A stretch of DNA of 64,000 nucleotides, taken from Utricularia gibba (taxonomy: Eukaryota > Streptophyta > Magnoliopsida > Lamiales > Lentibulariaceae). Positions 1-13,961 of this stretch are shown here, in pieces. Every line of letters begins with the position of its first letter. Position 1 is the stretch's first letter. The position numbers and the translations under genes were made by a program. The notes under the pieces were generated by a model. That model worked only from the letters and a program-made list of their open reading frames with translations, had not been told where the DNA came from and searched no databases. Location: assembly GCA_002189035.1 (NCBI GenBank), contig NEEC01000021.1, positions 620,001 to 684,000 on the forward strand. The letters are read 5' to 3'.

Positions 1-48
1 TGGAGGGTGGTGTGGTTAGTAGAAAAAAGAAGCTCACGAATCACATAC

Positions 49-1572
49 CATTCTCCTCTCCAAGTATGAGGCTGAAAAGGCCCCTAAGGCCAAATAAATT
101 GAGGAAATACCTGTTTGGCAACAAATGCAGCCCATTAAACACATTATGTTACTACAAATTTGTTAAAATGTATGGTTTCTATCGGATTCATTAGATGTAA
201 AACAGTGGAGGATCTTTGACAAAAGAAATCAATCACGTCTGCAGACATTCATCATTATTTATTTATTTTTGAATGAGCAAGGAGATAATGATCTACTAAC
301 GATCGAAAAAAATGCCTGTTGTGCAACAGGGAATGATATCTTAAACAGATTATGTTATTGAAAATCAAAAAATTGGTGCTTTCCATAGGATTCATGAGAT
401 CTAAAACAGCAGCCAACTTTGGAAAAAAAAATGGCATATATGAAATCACGTGCATTGGCATTGGGAGTTATTTACTAGGAAGATAAAGGAGATACTAATT
501 CACTAATGAATTGAAAAAAAATACCAGGATCGGCTGCTAACATAGCTGACATCGACCGCGCTCAAATCTATACCATTTTGCAGCATTGCCCTAAATCTCT
601 GAGTGAGCGGAAATGGGATTTTTGCTGCAACATGAAAACATAAAGGAAATCAGGAAATTCACTAGTGGAAACTTACAAAGAAAAAAGAAAAAAAAAAAAA
701 AAAAAAAACAGACCTGCGACAAAACCAGAAAAGAAAAAGTTGACCCAAGCAAAGGTGAGCGTCTGCAGGGACGGATAAAAAATTGAAGAACCGCGCTTTA
801 TCTTATAAAAAAGATATAACTAATGCAGAGCCATGGTTTGCAGCAAATTACCTGTGGAATGATCATAGAAAGATTCTTCTTCATCATGTCCATAGCCATG
901 TTCGGATCGGAAAACATCTGAGCCTGTGGATTCTGAGCCTGTCCCTTGGGTACATAAAGCAATCCATTCTCCTGCACTTCAAAAAGAGGAAGTTCTAATT
1001 CTAAAAACCAGTCCTAAAATCAACAAATCATAGGAACAAAAACAACAGATGCACAACCAAGTACGCAAACCATAGGAAACCAAAATTAATCCTCAAATAT
1101 TCCTCCAATCTTAAATTTCAGCAATCGCCATTCTTTTGATCAGAAGCATCGATGCCAGCATACAATTTCAGTTACAAGGAAAAAAGCTACAGTATTAGCT
1201 AATCCAGGAATTAAAGCAACAAAAGCTCCAAAACTGACCTCATTACTGTAATAAAACCTACGAGCACGAAACGACTTCGCCGGAATGAAATTGGCCGCGG
1301 CCCTAAGATTCCGCGCCCTAGTGATCACTTGCCTGAAATCCCAAAACATAAAACCAGTAAATGAAGAATTCAGAAGGATTCTAATCCAACATCAATCGGA
1401 AAAACCATAGAAGAAGGTACCCTTCTTTAACAACTTTGACGTCGGGATTTGGACTGGAGCGCATTAGCTTCGACACGTAATAACGTAGGATTCCGATGAG
1501 CACCATGACCACAGATAAGGGTATCAACACCCAGTCCCTGATCGCCGTATCCAACACCAAATCTTCCGCCAT
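49..1572 (-). CDS. EMC3: ER membrane protein complex subunit 3 (EMC3), 5' part of gene
   Basis: EMC3 is the Oxa1-superfamily insertase subunit of the ER membrane protein complex, which inserts tail-anchored and polytopic proteins into the ER membrane. Six exons can be read on the minus strand, each with GT-AG borders and matching phase: 1421-1572, 1239-1332, 852-971, 714-762, 525-624 and 49-110. The start MAEDLVLDTAIRDWVLIP, the motif RARNLRAAANFIPAKSF, FVPKG-like text (LYVPKGQAQNPQAQMF), the membrane stretch TLTFAWVNFFFSGFVAAK and YFLNLFGLRGLFSLILG follow plant EMC3 closely. The joined exons reach about residue 192 of roughly 245, so the last exon or exons lie left of the window. The ATG at 1572 is the family start. 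No break is seen. Family assignment is firm; the exon edges are inferred by eye. Confidence 0.93.
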
Positions 1573-2257
1573 AGCTGAGCTGAGGGAGATCTCTTCTCCG
1601 ACGACTCTCCGATCTTCTCACTTTAGCCTTCGCTAGTGGAATTCCCTAAAGGCCCTAATAGCAATCAGAAGGAAAACGAGTGTCGCTTGGGCCTGTGAAG
1701 CCCAACAAGAAGCGAATACTGGCCCAAGACCATATAATTTCAAGTTTCTATTATTTAAAATAATATTTAGTGTAATAAAAAAACAAAAAATTGTATAAAA
1801 AATCATCAAAGTTTATTATTTTGACAACTTTAGTCCCTATTGTTTATAATAAATGGTAAAATTGGTTTCCAATTATACAATTCGTTCCCATTATTTTATT
1901 TAAAACGTAAAATTATTGCGACTCATTTACAAAAATAATCATCCTTTCATTTTCTCACACACACTTAAACAAACATTTTTAATTAAGGGTGGTTAATTTT
2001 TTCATACGCTCATCAAAGATTGCAAGATTTGTAATACACATTCATAATTTAATATACTTAGAATAATAGGACCTCAAAATTATACATTATTAGCATTTGT
2101 CCCCAATGTTTAACCAATAAGCATAAATAGTTCCCACTATTTTTTGGGGACTGATTTTACCAAATGTGTAAACAAATAGGGACTAATAATGCGAATTATT
2201 TTAAGAAATGGGGATTATTTATGTCAACTTGTTTATGTGAATAGTATGTATAAAATT
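1573..2257. other. intergenic, AT-rich, with degenerate repeat text
   Basis: The first 70 bases are probably the EMC3 5' leader and promoter. From about 1740 the stretch is AT-rich and carries recurring phrases of the type 'gggactaatt...accaaat' and 'gtggggatcaatt', a degenerate short-period repeat that also appears in other spacers here. I see no gene. Confidence 0.5.
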
Positions 2258-2555
2258 GTTAGAAACTAATTATATTAATTTATAAAACAGTGGGGATCAA
2301 TTATATCATTATTTTGAAACATTGAGAACTAATTACACCAAATCAGTAGGGATCAATTTGCAAAAACTCTAAAATGCGGGGACTAGTGGTGCCAAGTACC
2401 CAAAAAAGGTATTTTAAATATATTTGATAAGATTAAAATAAATTTAATATATATTTGGAGTGAAAATTCGAATAAATAAAATAAAATAGGAAAATTTTTA
2501 ATGCACTGTGATTTCCCATAAGAAAAATATTCATCGTAAGTGACCGTCCAGTTCC

Positions 2556-3834
2556 TATCATAACTTGGGTAGAAGTATGTTGCATTTCGATGGTGATACA
2601 ACATGCAGAGAAGCTAAGGGACAAACAGGGAATGGCTACGAGGAACCCCTCTGTCTGGATGTCCGCGCGCAAGGAGTCGTTCTGATCTGAACACAGCATG
2701 CAACTCTTGTCAGAGGTGTACTGGACTCTTGGGTGAACCTCGAGAGTGCTCGTGGGAGAGACCCACTCAACCTGACGGGACTCTGTGCGATCGAGCAAGC
2801 ATGCATGCCCACAGAATGGTGAGTGACGCACTGGACGCTGGGCGTAGAGTGGTCGCGAGCCCAAGTGTTAGGTGAGACATGGTTGGTATGGGTTGGTACA
2901 ATGGAGTGTTGGAGAAGGGGTCAAGGGCCTAAGAAGTATAAGAGGGCCGACATTTCATATACTGGGCCCGTAAGGTGAAGGGTTGGAAGAGGAAATGGCT
3001 CAGAAGCCCAACAGTAAGGAGGTAGTATATAAGGACTTGACATGGTGGCAGGCTGGGGATTGGAAATCAGAGAAATAGCGCCACCATGCCGAAATATGGG
3101 AGGAGAAGGTCATGATTTGGCAAGAGGGGAAGGAGACACACGAAGGTAAGGGGAAGCATGAGCCGGAAAGTATGAATAAGGGTCGAAGGACTGTAAGTTG
3201 ATGAGCCCGAAGGGGTGGGGTCAGACCCTTCGCCGAGATATCTCTGACGGCAACCCAACGTGAGATTGGGGGTAGATAACGTCATGAGCTCCAAAGGGAG
3301 TGGGGTTGGGACGGATTAACGTGGCTAGTATCCGTCCTGACGGTAACGTGATGTGCCATCACGGGATGCACGCCCCTTGTGACCAATGGGTCTTTACGAT
3401 ATAAGTATTTATGCTCTTACGATGATACGTGCTGATGATATGCTTATGATGATATGTGTCATGCTTATGATGATATGTTTATGATTGATAGTGTGGTCTA
3501 CCCTATGCATATATTGATCCCTTACAAACTTATGTGTAGATGAAGGTTTGGTCGTGCGGAGACCGGCGGAGAGGCGGAAGGGCTGACGGAGTGAACCCGG
3601 AGGACCGAGGAGATTGGGGAATAGAAGTTGTTGTTTTGCTCGTGTTTTCCTTTATGTCTTGATGTGATTTCGTGGATTGTGTTGAACCTTCTTTGCCATA
3701 TATATGAATAAGATATTCCCCGATAATCTCGTGTCCATTTGGATTAAACGGATAAAACCAAAGTCACTCATAAGACAGGTCACGTTTCTAAGTGGGGTAA
3801 CGAAGCTGCCAGGCCCTCTTCTTGAGTCGTTACA
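2556..3834 (-). mobile_element. solo LTR-like insertion with target-site duplication
   Basis: Against the intact copy (unit B, near 6478) unit A is interrupted by 1279 bases. The flanks repeat AGTTCC (2550-2555 and 3835-3840), as expected for a 5-6 bp target duplication. On the minus strand the insert begins TGTAACGACTC and ends TTATGATA, so it has the TG start typical of LTRs but a non-canonical end. It is GC-richer than its surroundings and has no retroelement protein frame, primer site or second LTR. The best reading is a solo LTR of a Ty3-type element, but the family is a guess. It separates the upstream sequence of the truncated Cys-rich gene from its ATG by about 1.3 kb. Confidence 0.72.
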
Positions 3835-3871
3835 AGTTCCGGCCAACAGCCTCACTTCCCCACAAAACCCC

Positions 3872-4045
3872 ATGGGTAGCACTCGTAACTTGGGGTTTCT
3901 GGTCATCATCGCGGCCGTGCTGCCGGCGGTGATGTTGTCGTCGGCGGGAGGCAGGGAGCAGTGCAGCGGCTGCATTTTGAAAAGTTTCAACCTAAACGAA
4001 CGATGGTTAAAGAAAGGAAGATCAGAGGGGAAAGTTTCAACCTAA
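3872..4045 (+). pseudogene. truncated copy of the Cys-rich secreted protein gene
   Basis: The first 36 or so codons (MGSTRNLGFLVIIAAVL..., then GGREQCSGCIL) match the signal peptide and first two cysteines of the 95-aa protein at 6513. After CILK the homology stops and 20 unrelated residues follow (SFNLNERWLKKGRSEGKVST) before a stop, giving 57 aa with only two cysteines. The break point carries a short direct repeat, 'aaagtttcaacctaaa', at about 3979 and again at about 4032, as often seen with filler DNA at end-joining sites. The gene has also lost its upstream sequence to the solo LTR. It is probably dead, although a signal peptide plus a short tail could still be translated. Confidence 0.75.
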
Positions 4046-4156
4046 ATGGTTCCGCACTTTCCATCAACACAAAGCAAGGCGTTACAGATTGCATGTCTTC
4101 TCGTTATTTTGACAATAGCAGAACTATGAGAAGCCTGGAGACCCCAACCGGAAAAG

Positions 4157-5632
4157 TTACAGTCTTGAAGGCATTCCTCCGGCGACGACCAGAGTTTCTC
4201 CGGTGACATAAGAAGCATCATCTGAAGCTAAGTACGCCACCGCAGCAGCCATATCGTCTGTTGTTCCATATCTATTTGCGAGCGTCTTCGGCACGTATTC
4301 TTTCCGCTATAAACGCAAGCATATTCAGTTGCAACAAAATGATCCACCTGGTGTGCTAAAGAAATCATGAAAGCTTACGATGTCCTCGTTTTCAATGAGA
4401 TAAGAAGCGAAGCGTGTTGGGACAAAGCCAGGGGCAACACAGTTTACACGAGTATCAGGTGCTAGCTCGCTCGCAAGGGCCTGAGAATGAGGTAATGGAT
4501 CCAGAATCAGATACAGAAAGAGTTGCAGCAACTAGCGTGTAGTCCTGAAAATAGAGTCACAAACTCCAAAAACACACAGAGAAGGAGCTGCACCAACTAC
4601 CATGTATGCCTGTTTTGTGCTCTTGATTCATACAAGTAACACAGGCCAAGTCTCAACTCACTGCTGGTATAATGATCCTTTCCATGAGATGTTTATGGTA
4701 GGCAGAAGAAGGATTTGTGTAACGTAAAATTTTTGTACATATGTGTACCTTTGTGAGTCCGAGAAGTGCTGTCTTTGTTACACCATAGAATGCTAGGCCA
4801 CTGGAAGGACTGAAAGCAGCTACAGACGAAATTAATATGACTGAAGAGCCCTTCTTCAAGTGAGGAGCTGCTTCCTATATAGATTGATAGAAAGAAGGAA
4901 GAGAAAGACTAAGAAGAAGGCAATGAAAACTAGTTTATATTGAAGATTCTGGTGTCAGGCATCGAACTCAGGAATCAAGAATGGTTCTTGTGATGGAGTA
5001 ACATTGTAACGCAGAGCTAACTGGCATACCTGCAGAATAAGAATGGCAGACTTCACATTGATCTCCCATAGTTTGTCAAGAACCGATTCTTTGGTCTCCA
5101 AGATCCCTGCTAGAGTCGGGTTGGCTGCAGCATTGCAGACAACCACATCTATTTTCCCATATTTCTGTTGAGAAAAAGAAAAGGTTCATCTGTCAAGCTC
5201 CTCATCTAACAACAATCCACAAACATTTCTAGTAAACCACCTCCAGCGTTTTCCTTATCAATTCCCTCCTGTGCTCTGCATTCGCAACATGGCATACCAA
5301 GCCCATAGCTTCAATCCCTTCACCCACAAGCTTCTCCACAGCTTCATCGACATTTTACTTCAACATGAACAGAAATGGGCATATCATCGAACAGGAAAAG
5401 ACAAAGCTCTACTTTTCAGTTGCGATCTTCCCACCCCACAGATAATAACTATATCGTGAGCAATCTAAAGCTAATCGAAATTGAATTGAGTTGGGCGTAC
5501 TTGCCGGCGTGAAGATATAACAACGGCGGCGCCCTCCAATCCGAGGCGGCGAGCAATTCCAAAGCCGATGCCCTGCGTAGAAGCTGTGATGAGAGCCACT
5601 TTCCCTTCGAATCTCCTAGGGACCTTCGCCAT
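4157..5632 (-). pseudogene. IBR1: IBR1/SDRa-type short-chain dehydrogenase, copy A, premature stop
   Basis: Six exons correspond one for one with the intact copy at 8265-9711: 5501-5632, 5241-5357, 5030-5164, 4749-4874, 4379-4480 and 4157-4306, all with the same lengths and GT-AG borders. The protein would be a 253-aa peroxisomal SDR ending SRL (PTS1). Exon 2, however, opens TAA AAT GTC where copy B has AAA AAT GTC, so codon 45 is a stop (5355-5357). No nearby AG acceptor avoids it in frame. The reading frame is otherwise clean through the YGVTK active-site motif, so the lesion looks recent or the only one. Unless splicing skips the codon, only a 44-residue fragment with part of the cofactor fold is made. 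Confidence 0.85.
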
Positions 5633-5927
5633 ATCCTCGTAGAAAAGGGACCAGAATGCTATTGGGGAATAGTTGCTCCTCGTATAGACGAATAGCTGCG
5701 GACCGGAGACTAACTTCACCGCGCGGGTTTAACGACGGGTCGGAGTTTCTTACCGCTGACTTTTTTAACATAAAACAAAGAAAGCAAGCAAGGGAATGAA
5801 CTGACTTTGAGAAAGATCATGGCCGAAAGCAACAGCCAACAGATTCATTGAAACTGGGCTTAGAAGTATTGACGATCACTCACGAAGGAGCAAGTTCAAG
5901 AGCGGATTCAGCAGTGAAACGACGAAT

Positions 5928-6115
5928 ATGGCGGCGGCAGCAACGGTGTCCAACGGGAATGAAACGCTTGTTAAAACTCCGGCTTCGGGACGATCCGCCG
6001 CCGCTTACAGCGACGTTCAAAACAGCAGACTCGATCATCCTCTGCCCCTCCCATCGGTGGGTACGGGCCCATTCAAGGTTGTCGATGGTCCTCCTAGCTC
6101 CGCCGCTCGGAATCC
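5928..6115 (+). pseudogene. orphan exon 1 of PFP beta (duplicate fragment)
   Basis: MAAAATVSNGNETLVK and the following text to about residue 62 match exon 1 of the complete PFP beta gene at 10035-10224 with few changes (for example GRSAAAYSD for GRFAAVYSD, SVGTGPFK for SVVTGPFK). Homology ends just before the splice donor, and the frame then runs into AT-rich DNA of the next duplication unit. No further PFP exons follow before 10035. It is the right-hand end of unit A and still faces the promoter shared with IBR1 copy A, so it may be transcribed. Confidence 0.85.
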
Positions 6116-6512
6116 ATGTATATTACATGGAAATTTAAGATGCTTTTTTTGTAATTTTTTGAAATTAATTATATTAATTAAAATAGTGGAGATCAATTAC
6201 ACCATTAATTTAAAACATTAAGAACTAATTATATCAAATCATCTAAATAGTGAATATAAGCATTAAATCGATGGGGACTGATTTGCAAAAATTCTAAAAT
6301 GCGGGGACTAGTGGTGCCCAATGCCCAAAAAAAGGTTTTTTAAATATATTCTATAAGATTAAAATAAATTTTATATATATTTCGAGTAAAAATTCGAATA
6401 AATAAAATAAAATAGGGAAATTTTTAATGCAGTGTGATTTCCCAGAAGAAAAATACTCACCATAAGTGACCGCCCAGTTCCGGCCAACAGCTTCACTTCC
6501 CCACAAAACCCC

Positions 6513-6800
6513 ATGGGCACTCGCAACTTGGGGTTTCCGGTCATCATCGCGGCCGTGCTGGCGGCGGCGATGTTGCCGTCTGCGGGAGGCAGGGAGCAGT
6601 GCAGCGCCTGCATTTTGAACCAGCTGAGGGCAGTTTGCCCCACCCGGTGCCCGCAGATGATGCAGTGCATGGCGCGATGCCTGTGGGGCGGCGAGCCGCC
6701 GACGCGCTGCATGAAGAAATGCGACTGCGGCGAAAGATACCCGCGTCTCGGAGACTGCAAGAGGTGCTTGAAGCAGTGCAAGTGCAGCTGCTTGTCGTGA
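6513..6800 (+). CDS. small secreted cysteine-rich protein, 14 cysteines, family not recognised
   Basis: The single open frame encodes 95 residues. Residues 1-26 (MGTRNLGFPVIIAAVLAAAM, then LPSAGG) form a typical signal peptide; the mature part of about 69 residues has 14 cysteines at 30, 33, 42, 46, 52, 56, 66, 70, 72, 82, 85, 89, 91 and 93, giving spacing C2C8C3C5C3C9C3C1C9C2C3C1C1C. It is basic, with many Arg and Lys. The pattern is not that of GASA/snakin, defensin, thionin, LTP or hevein as I know them. A TATA-like 'tatatata' lies near 6371-6379, about 140 bases before the ATG. The even cysteine number, charge and secretion suggest an apoplastic antimicrobial or signalling protein, but that is inference. 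A truncated sister lies at 3872. Confidence 0.7.
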   Translation: MGTRNLGFPVIIAAVLAAAMLPSAGGREQCSACILNQLRAVCPTRCPQMMQCMARCLWGGEPPTRCMKKCDCGERYPRLGDCKRCLKQCKCSCLS

Positions 6801-8264
6801 GCCACCGTCATTCCTCCGCCGCTTTCCGGTGGGCAATCTGTTCTGTTGTGATGAACCTTTTGTTTTCTTAATTTTTAAATCTCGTAAAAAAACTCAATTT
6901 CATTGAGAAATTCTATAAATTGCCAATTAGAATCGAAAATTTCAGTTTTGTTATCAATTTATTAATTTCTTTGTTTAAAACTTTATAATACGAAATTTGG
7001 TTCTACTATTTCAAAATTCATTTTCTTGAAACAAATTATGGATATCTTTTATTTTATTAATTTCTTAAATTGATTCTGTTTAATTTTTAAAGATTCTAAT
7101 TTTTAGTTGTTTTACGATAAAGTCAAAAATTTAGGTTATGTTATTAACATCACAAATTATTGAATTATATTATTCATTTTTTTATATATTCTAATAACAT
7201 ATTTATATTTTAACATTAAATCATATATGAAATATAGTTTTAGAAATATATTAAATTTTACAATATATATTTAATCTTAAAACTAACTATATTCTACATA
7301 ATCTAAAGCACAACTTCAAATTAAAAAAAACACTATATGTTTAATTTGTATTATTTTTAATTTACAAAAACAAATCATATTTGGAAAATAATTTTATGAG
7401 TAGTACTTTTTATTTTTAATTAATAATTTATTGTTACTATAAATTTTCTCAAATGATTTCTTCCCTTTCTCATTTGACTTTGAGGAATCTAATTCCTTAG
7501 GAATGTTGTGTTTCATGATATCTTATTTTTGAACTTATACAAATCATACTTGAGAAAATTCCAATTGAAAATTTGTTTTTTTAAGATAAATATTTATGTT
7601 AGAAATAATTATAAATAACTGAAATTAATATTAATTTTGTACGTTAAATTTAATAAAGACAATTTGAACAAAAAAATTTTAATATACACTTTTAAAAAAA
7701 AATTTTGAACTTATTTTTTTGTGTTTTATGATATCTTATTTTTGAATTTACACAAATCATATTTGAGCAAATTTTAATTGAAAAATTGTTTTTTTCGAAA
7801 GTAAATATTTATGTTAGAAATAATTATAAATAACTGGAATTAACATTAATTTTGTACGTTAAATTTAATAAAGACAATTTGAACAAAAACATTTAATATA
7901 TACTTTTAAAAAGTTATTGTTTTAATAAAATAAGAGACAAATCTATATAAATTATTAAAAAATAAAAAAATAAATTTCTACTTTTTTTATTTTATGTTTA
8001 ATAACAAACTATTGCTAAACAAAAAGCAAAAATTCTTCCAAAAAGAATTTAGAAATTTCCAACTTATTAAAAACAAAGTGTTCTTCTTTATGTTCTTTTT
8101 TGGGGTAAAAATCATTAACAATTAATAACAATATTATTTATTACTTCGCCATTAATTCTGAAATACATTGAGACAGACAACGCAAGGGATTAGAGAAGGC
8201 AAGCTTTCTCCTTATTTTAAAAATAGCAAAACTATGAGACGCCTGGAGACCCCAGCCGGAAAAG
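6801..8264. other. AT-rich spacer between the Cys-rich gene and IBR1
   Basis: This spacer is very AT-rich and includes the 213-bp tandem repeat listed separately. Both flanking genes end towards it (the Cys-rich gene on plus, IBR1 on minus), so it should hold both 3' untranslated regions. The corresponding stretch in unit A is only about 170 bases long. No gene is seen. Confidence 0.6.
7508..7935. repeat. two-copy tandem repeat, period about 213 bp
   Basis: The text starting 'gtgtttcatgatatctta' near 7508 recurs as 'gtgttttatgatatctta' near 7721 and stays alignable through 'aaataattataaataact' and 'tgtacgttaaatttaataaa' to about 7910. The copies differ by scattered substitutions and short A/T-run changes. 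It lies in non-coding DNA. Confidence 0.8.
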
Positions 8265-9711
8265 CTACAGTCTTGAAGGCATTCCTCCGGCGACGACCAG
8301 AGTTTCTCCGGTGACATAAGAAGCATCATCTGAAGCTAAGTACGCCACTGCAGCAGCCATATCATCTGTTGTTCCAAGTCTATTTGCGAGCGTCGCCGAC
8401 TCGTAGCCTTTCCGCTATAAACGCAAGCATATTCAGTTGCAACAATATGATCCACCACACTGGTGTGCTAAAGAAATCATGAAAGCTTACGGTGTCCTCA
8501 TTTGCAGTGAGATAAGCAGCGAAGTGTGTTGGGACAAAGCCAGGGGCAACACAGTTTACACGAGTATCAGGTGCTAGCTCGCTCGCAAGAGCCTGAGAAT
8601 AAGGTAATGGATCCACAATCAGATACAGAAGGAGTTGCACCAACTAGCATGTAGGCCTGAAAATAGAGTTACAAAAACACACAGAGAAGAAGCTGCACCA
8701 ACTACCATGTATGTCCTTTTTGTGATCTTGATTCATACAAGTAACACAGGTCAAGTCTCAACTCACTACTGGTATAATGATCTTTTCCATGGGATATTTA
8801 GGGTAGGCACAAGAAGGATTTGTATACCTTTGTGAGTCCAAGAAGTGCTGTCTTTGTTACACCATACATTGATAGGCCACTGGAAGGACTGTAAGCAGCT
8901 ATAGAGGAAATTAATATGACTGAAGAGCCCTTCTTCAAGTGGGGAACTGCTTCCTATACAGATTGATAGAAACACGGAAGAGAAAGACTAAGAAGAAAGC
9001 AATGAAAACTAGTTTATATTGAAGATTCTGGTGTCAGGCATCGAATTCAGGAATCAAGAATGGTTCTTATGATGGAGTAACATTGTAACGCAGATCTAAC
9101 TGGCATACCTGCAGAATAAGAATGGCAGACTTCACATTGATCTCCCATAGTTTGTCAAGAACCGATTCTTTGGTCTCCAGGATGCCTGCTACAGTCGGGT
9201 TGGCTGCAGCATTGCAGACAACCACATCTATTTTCCCATATTTCTGTTGAGAAAAAAAGAAGGTTCATCTGTCAAGCTCCCCATCTAACAACAATCCACA
9301 CACATTTCTGGTAAATCACCTGCAGCGTTTTCATTATCAATTCCCTTCTGTGCTCTGCATTCGCAACATGGCATACCAAGCCCATAGCTTCAATCCCTTC
9401 ACCCACAAGCTTCTCCACAGCTTCATCGACATTTTTCTTCAACATGAACAGAAATGGGCATATCATCGAACAGGAAAAGACAAAGCTCTACTTTTCAGTT
9501 GCGATCTTCCCACCCCACAGATAATAACTATATCGTGAGCAATCTAAAGCTAATCGAAATTGAATTGAGTTGGGCGTACTTGCCGGCGTGAAGATATAAC
9601 AACGGCGGCGCCCTCCAATCCGAGGCGGCGAGCAATTCCAAAGCCGATGCCCTGCGTAGAAGCTGTGATGAGAGCCACTTTCCCTTCGAATCTCCTAGGG
9701 ACCTTCGCCAT
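8265..9711 (-). CDS. IBR1: peroxisomal short-chain dehydrogenase/reductase, IBR1/SDRa type, copy B
   Basis: Arabidopsis IBR1 is a peroxisomal SDR needed for conversion of indole-3-butyric acid to auxin by a beta-oxidation-like route; this is its homologue. Six exons join in phase: 9580-9711, 9320-9436, 9109-9243, 8828-8953, 8491-8592 and 8265-8414, giving 253 aa (Arabidopsis about 254). Visible motifs are the NADP-binding TASTQGIG (16-23), the structural CNAAANP (93-99), serines near 144 in LISSIAAY and the catalytic YGVTK (158-162). The last three residues are SRL, a PTS1 peroxisomal signal. It is transcribed away from PFP beta from a 323-bp shared intergenic region. All borders are GT-AG and no lesion is seen, so this is the functional member of the pair. 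Confidence 0.93.
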
Positions 9712-10034
9712 ATCCTCGTAGAAAAGGGACCAGGAAAGTGGAAAAGGAATGCTATTCGGGAATAGTTGCTCCTCGTATGAACGAATAGCTCCGGACCGGA
9801 GACTCACTTCACCGCGCGGGTTTAACGACGGGTCGGAATTTCTTACCGCTGTCCTTTTTTAGTGTAATATAAAACAAAAAAAGTAAGCAGGGGAATGAAC
9901 GACTTCGAGAACATGGATAAAGATCATGGCCGAAAGCAACAGCCAACAGATTTATTGAAACCGGGCTTAGAAATATTGACGATCACTTGCGAAGGAACAA
10001 GTTCGAGAGCGGATTCAGTAGTGAGACGACGAAT
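9712..10034. promoter_or_regulatory. short divergent promoter between IBR1 and PFP beta
   Basis: The two ATGs point outwards from a 323-base region, so both 5' leaders and promoters must share it. The same arrangement (5633-5927, 295 bases) is kept in unit A, with a small length difference near 9731-9745. I see no obvious TATA box close to either start. That it acts as a bidirectional promoter is inferred from layout. Confidence 0.6.

Positions 10035-13961
<3,927 letters not shown>

Larger units (their letters stand above)
2258..6115. repeat. segmental duplication, unit A (decayed copy)
   Basis: This stretch is homologous, in the same order and orientation, to 6150-10224. Shared blocks are the AT-rich leader with 'aaaatgcggggactagtgg', the start of a Cys-rich secreted protein gene, a whole IBR1-type gene on the minus strand, a short shared promoter and exon 1 of PFP beta. 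Unit A differs by a 1.28-kb solo LTR insertion at 2556 and by the lack of the 3' end of the Cys-rich gene and the AT-rich spacer that follows it in unit B. Homology to PFP beta stops at about 6115, just before the exon 1 splice donor, and unit B begins about 35 bases later, so the two units are almost directly joined. Confidence 0.88.

Noticed and set aside
2433-2864. 143-codon minus-strand open frame
   Set aside because: It lies mostly within the solo LTR, has no protein family resemblance and its right part is GC-rich LTR text.
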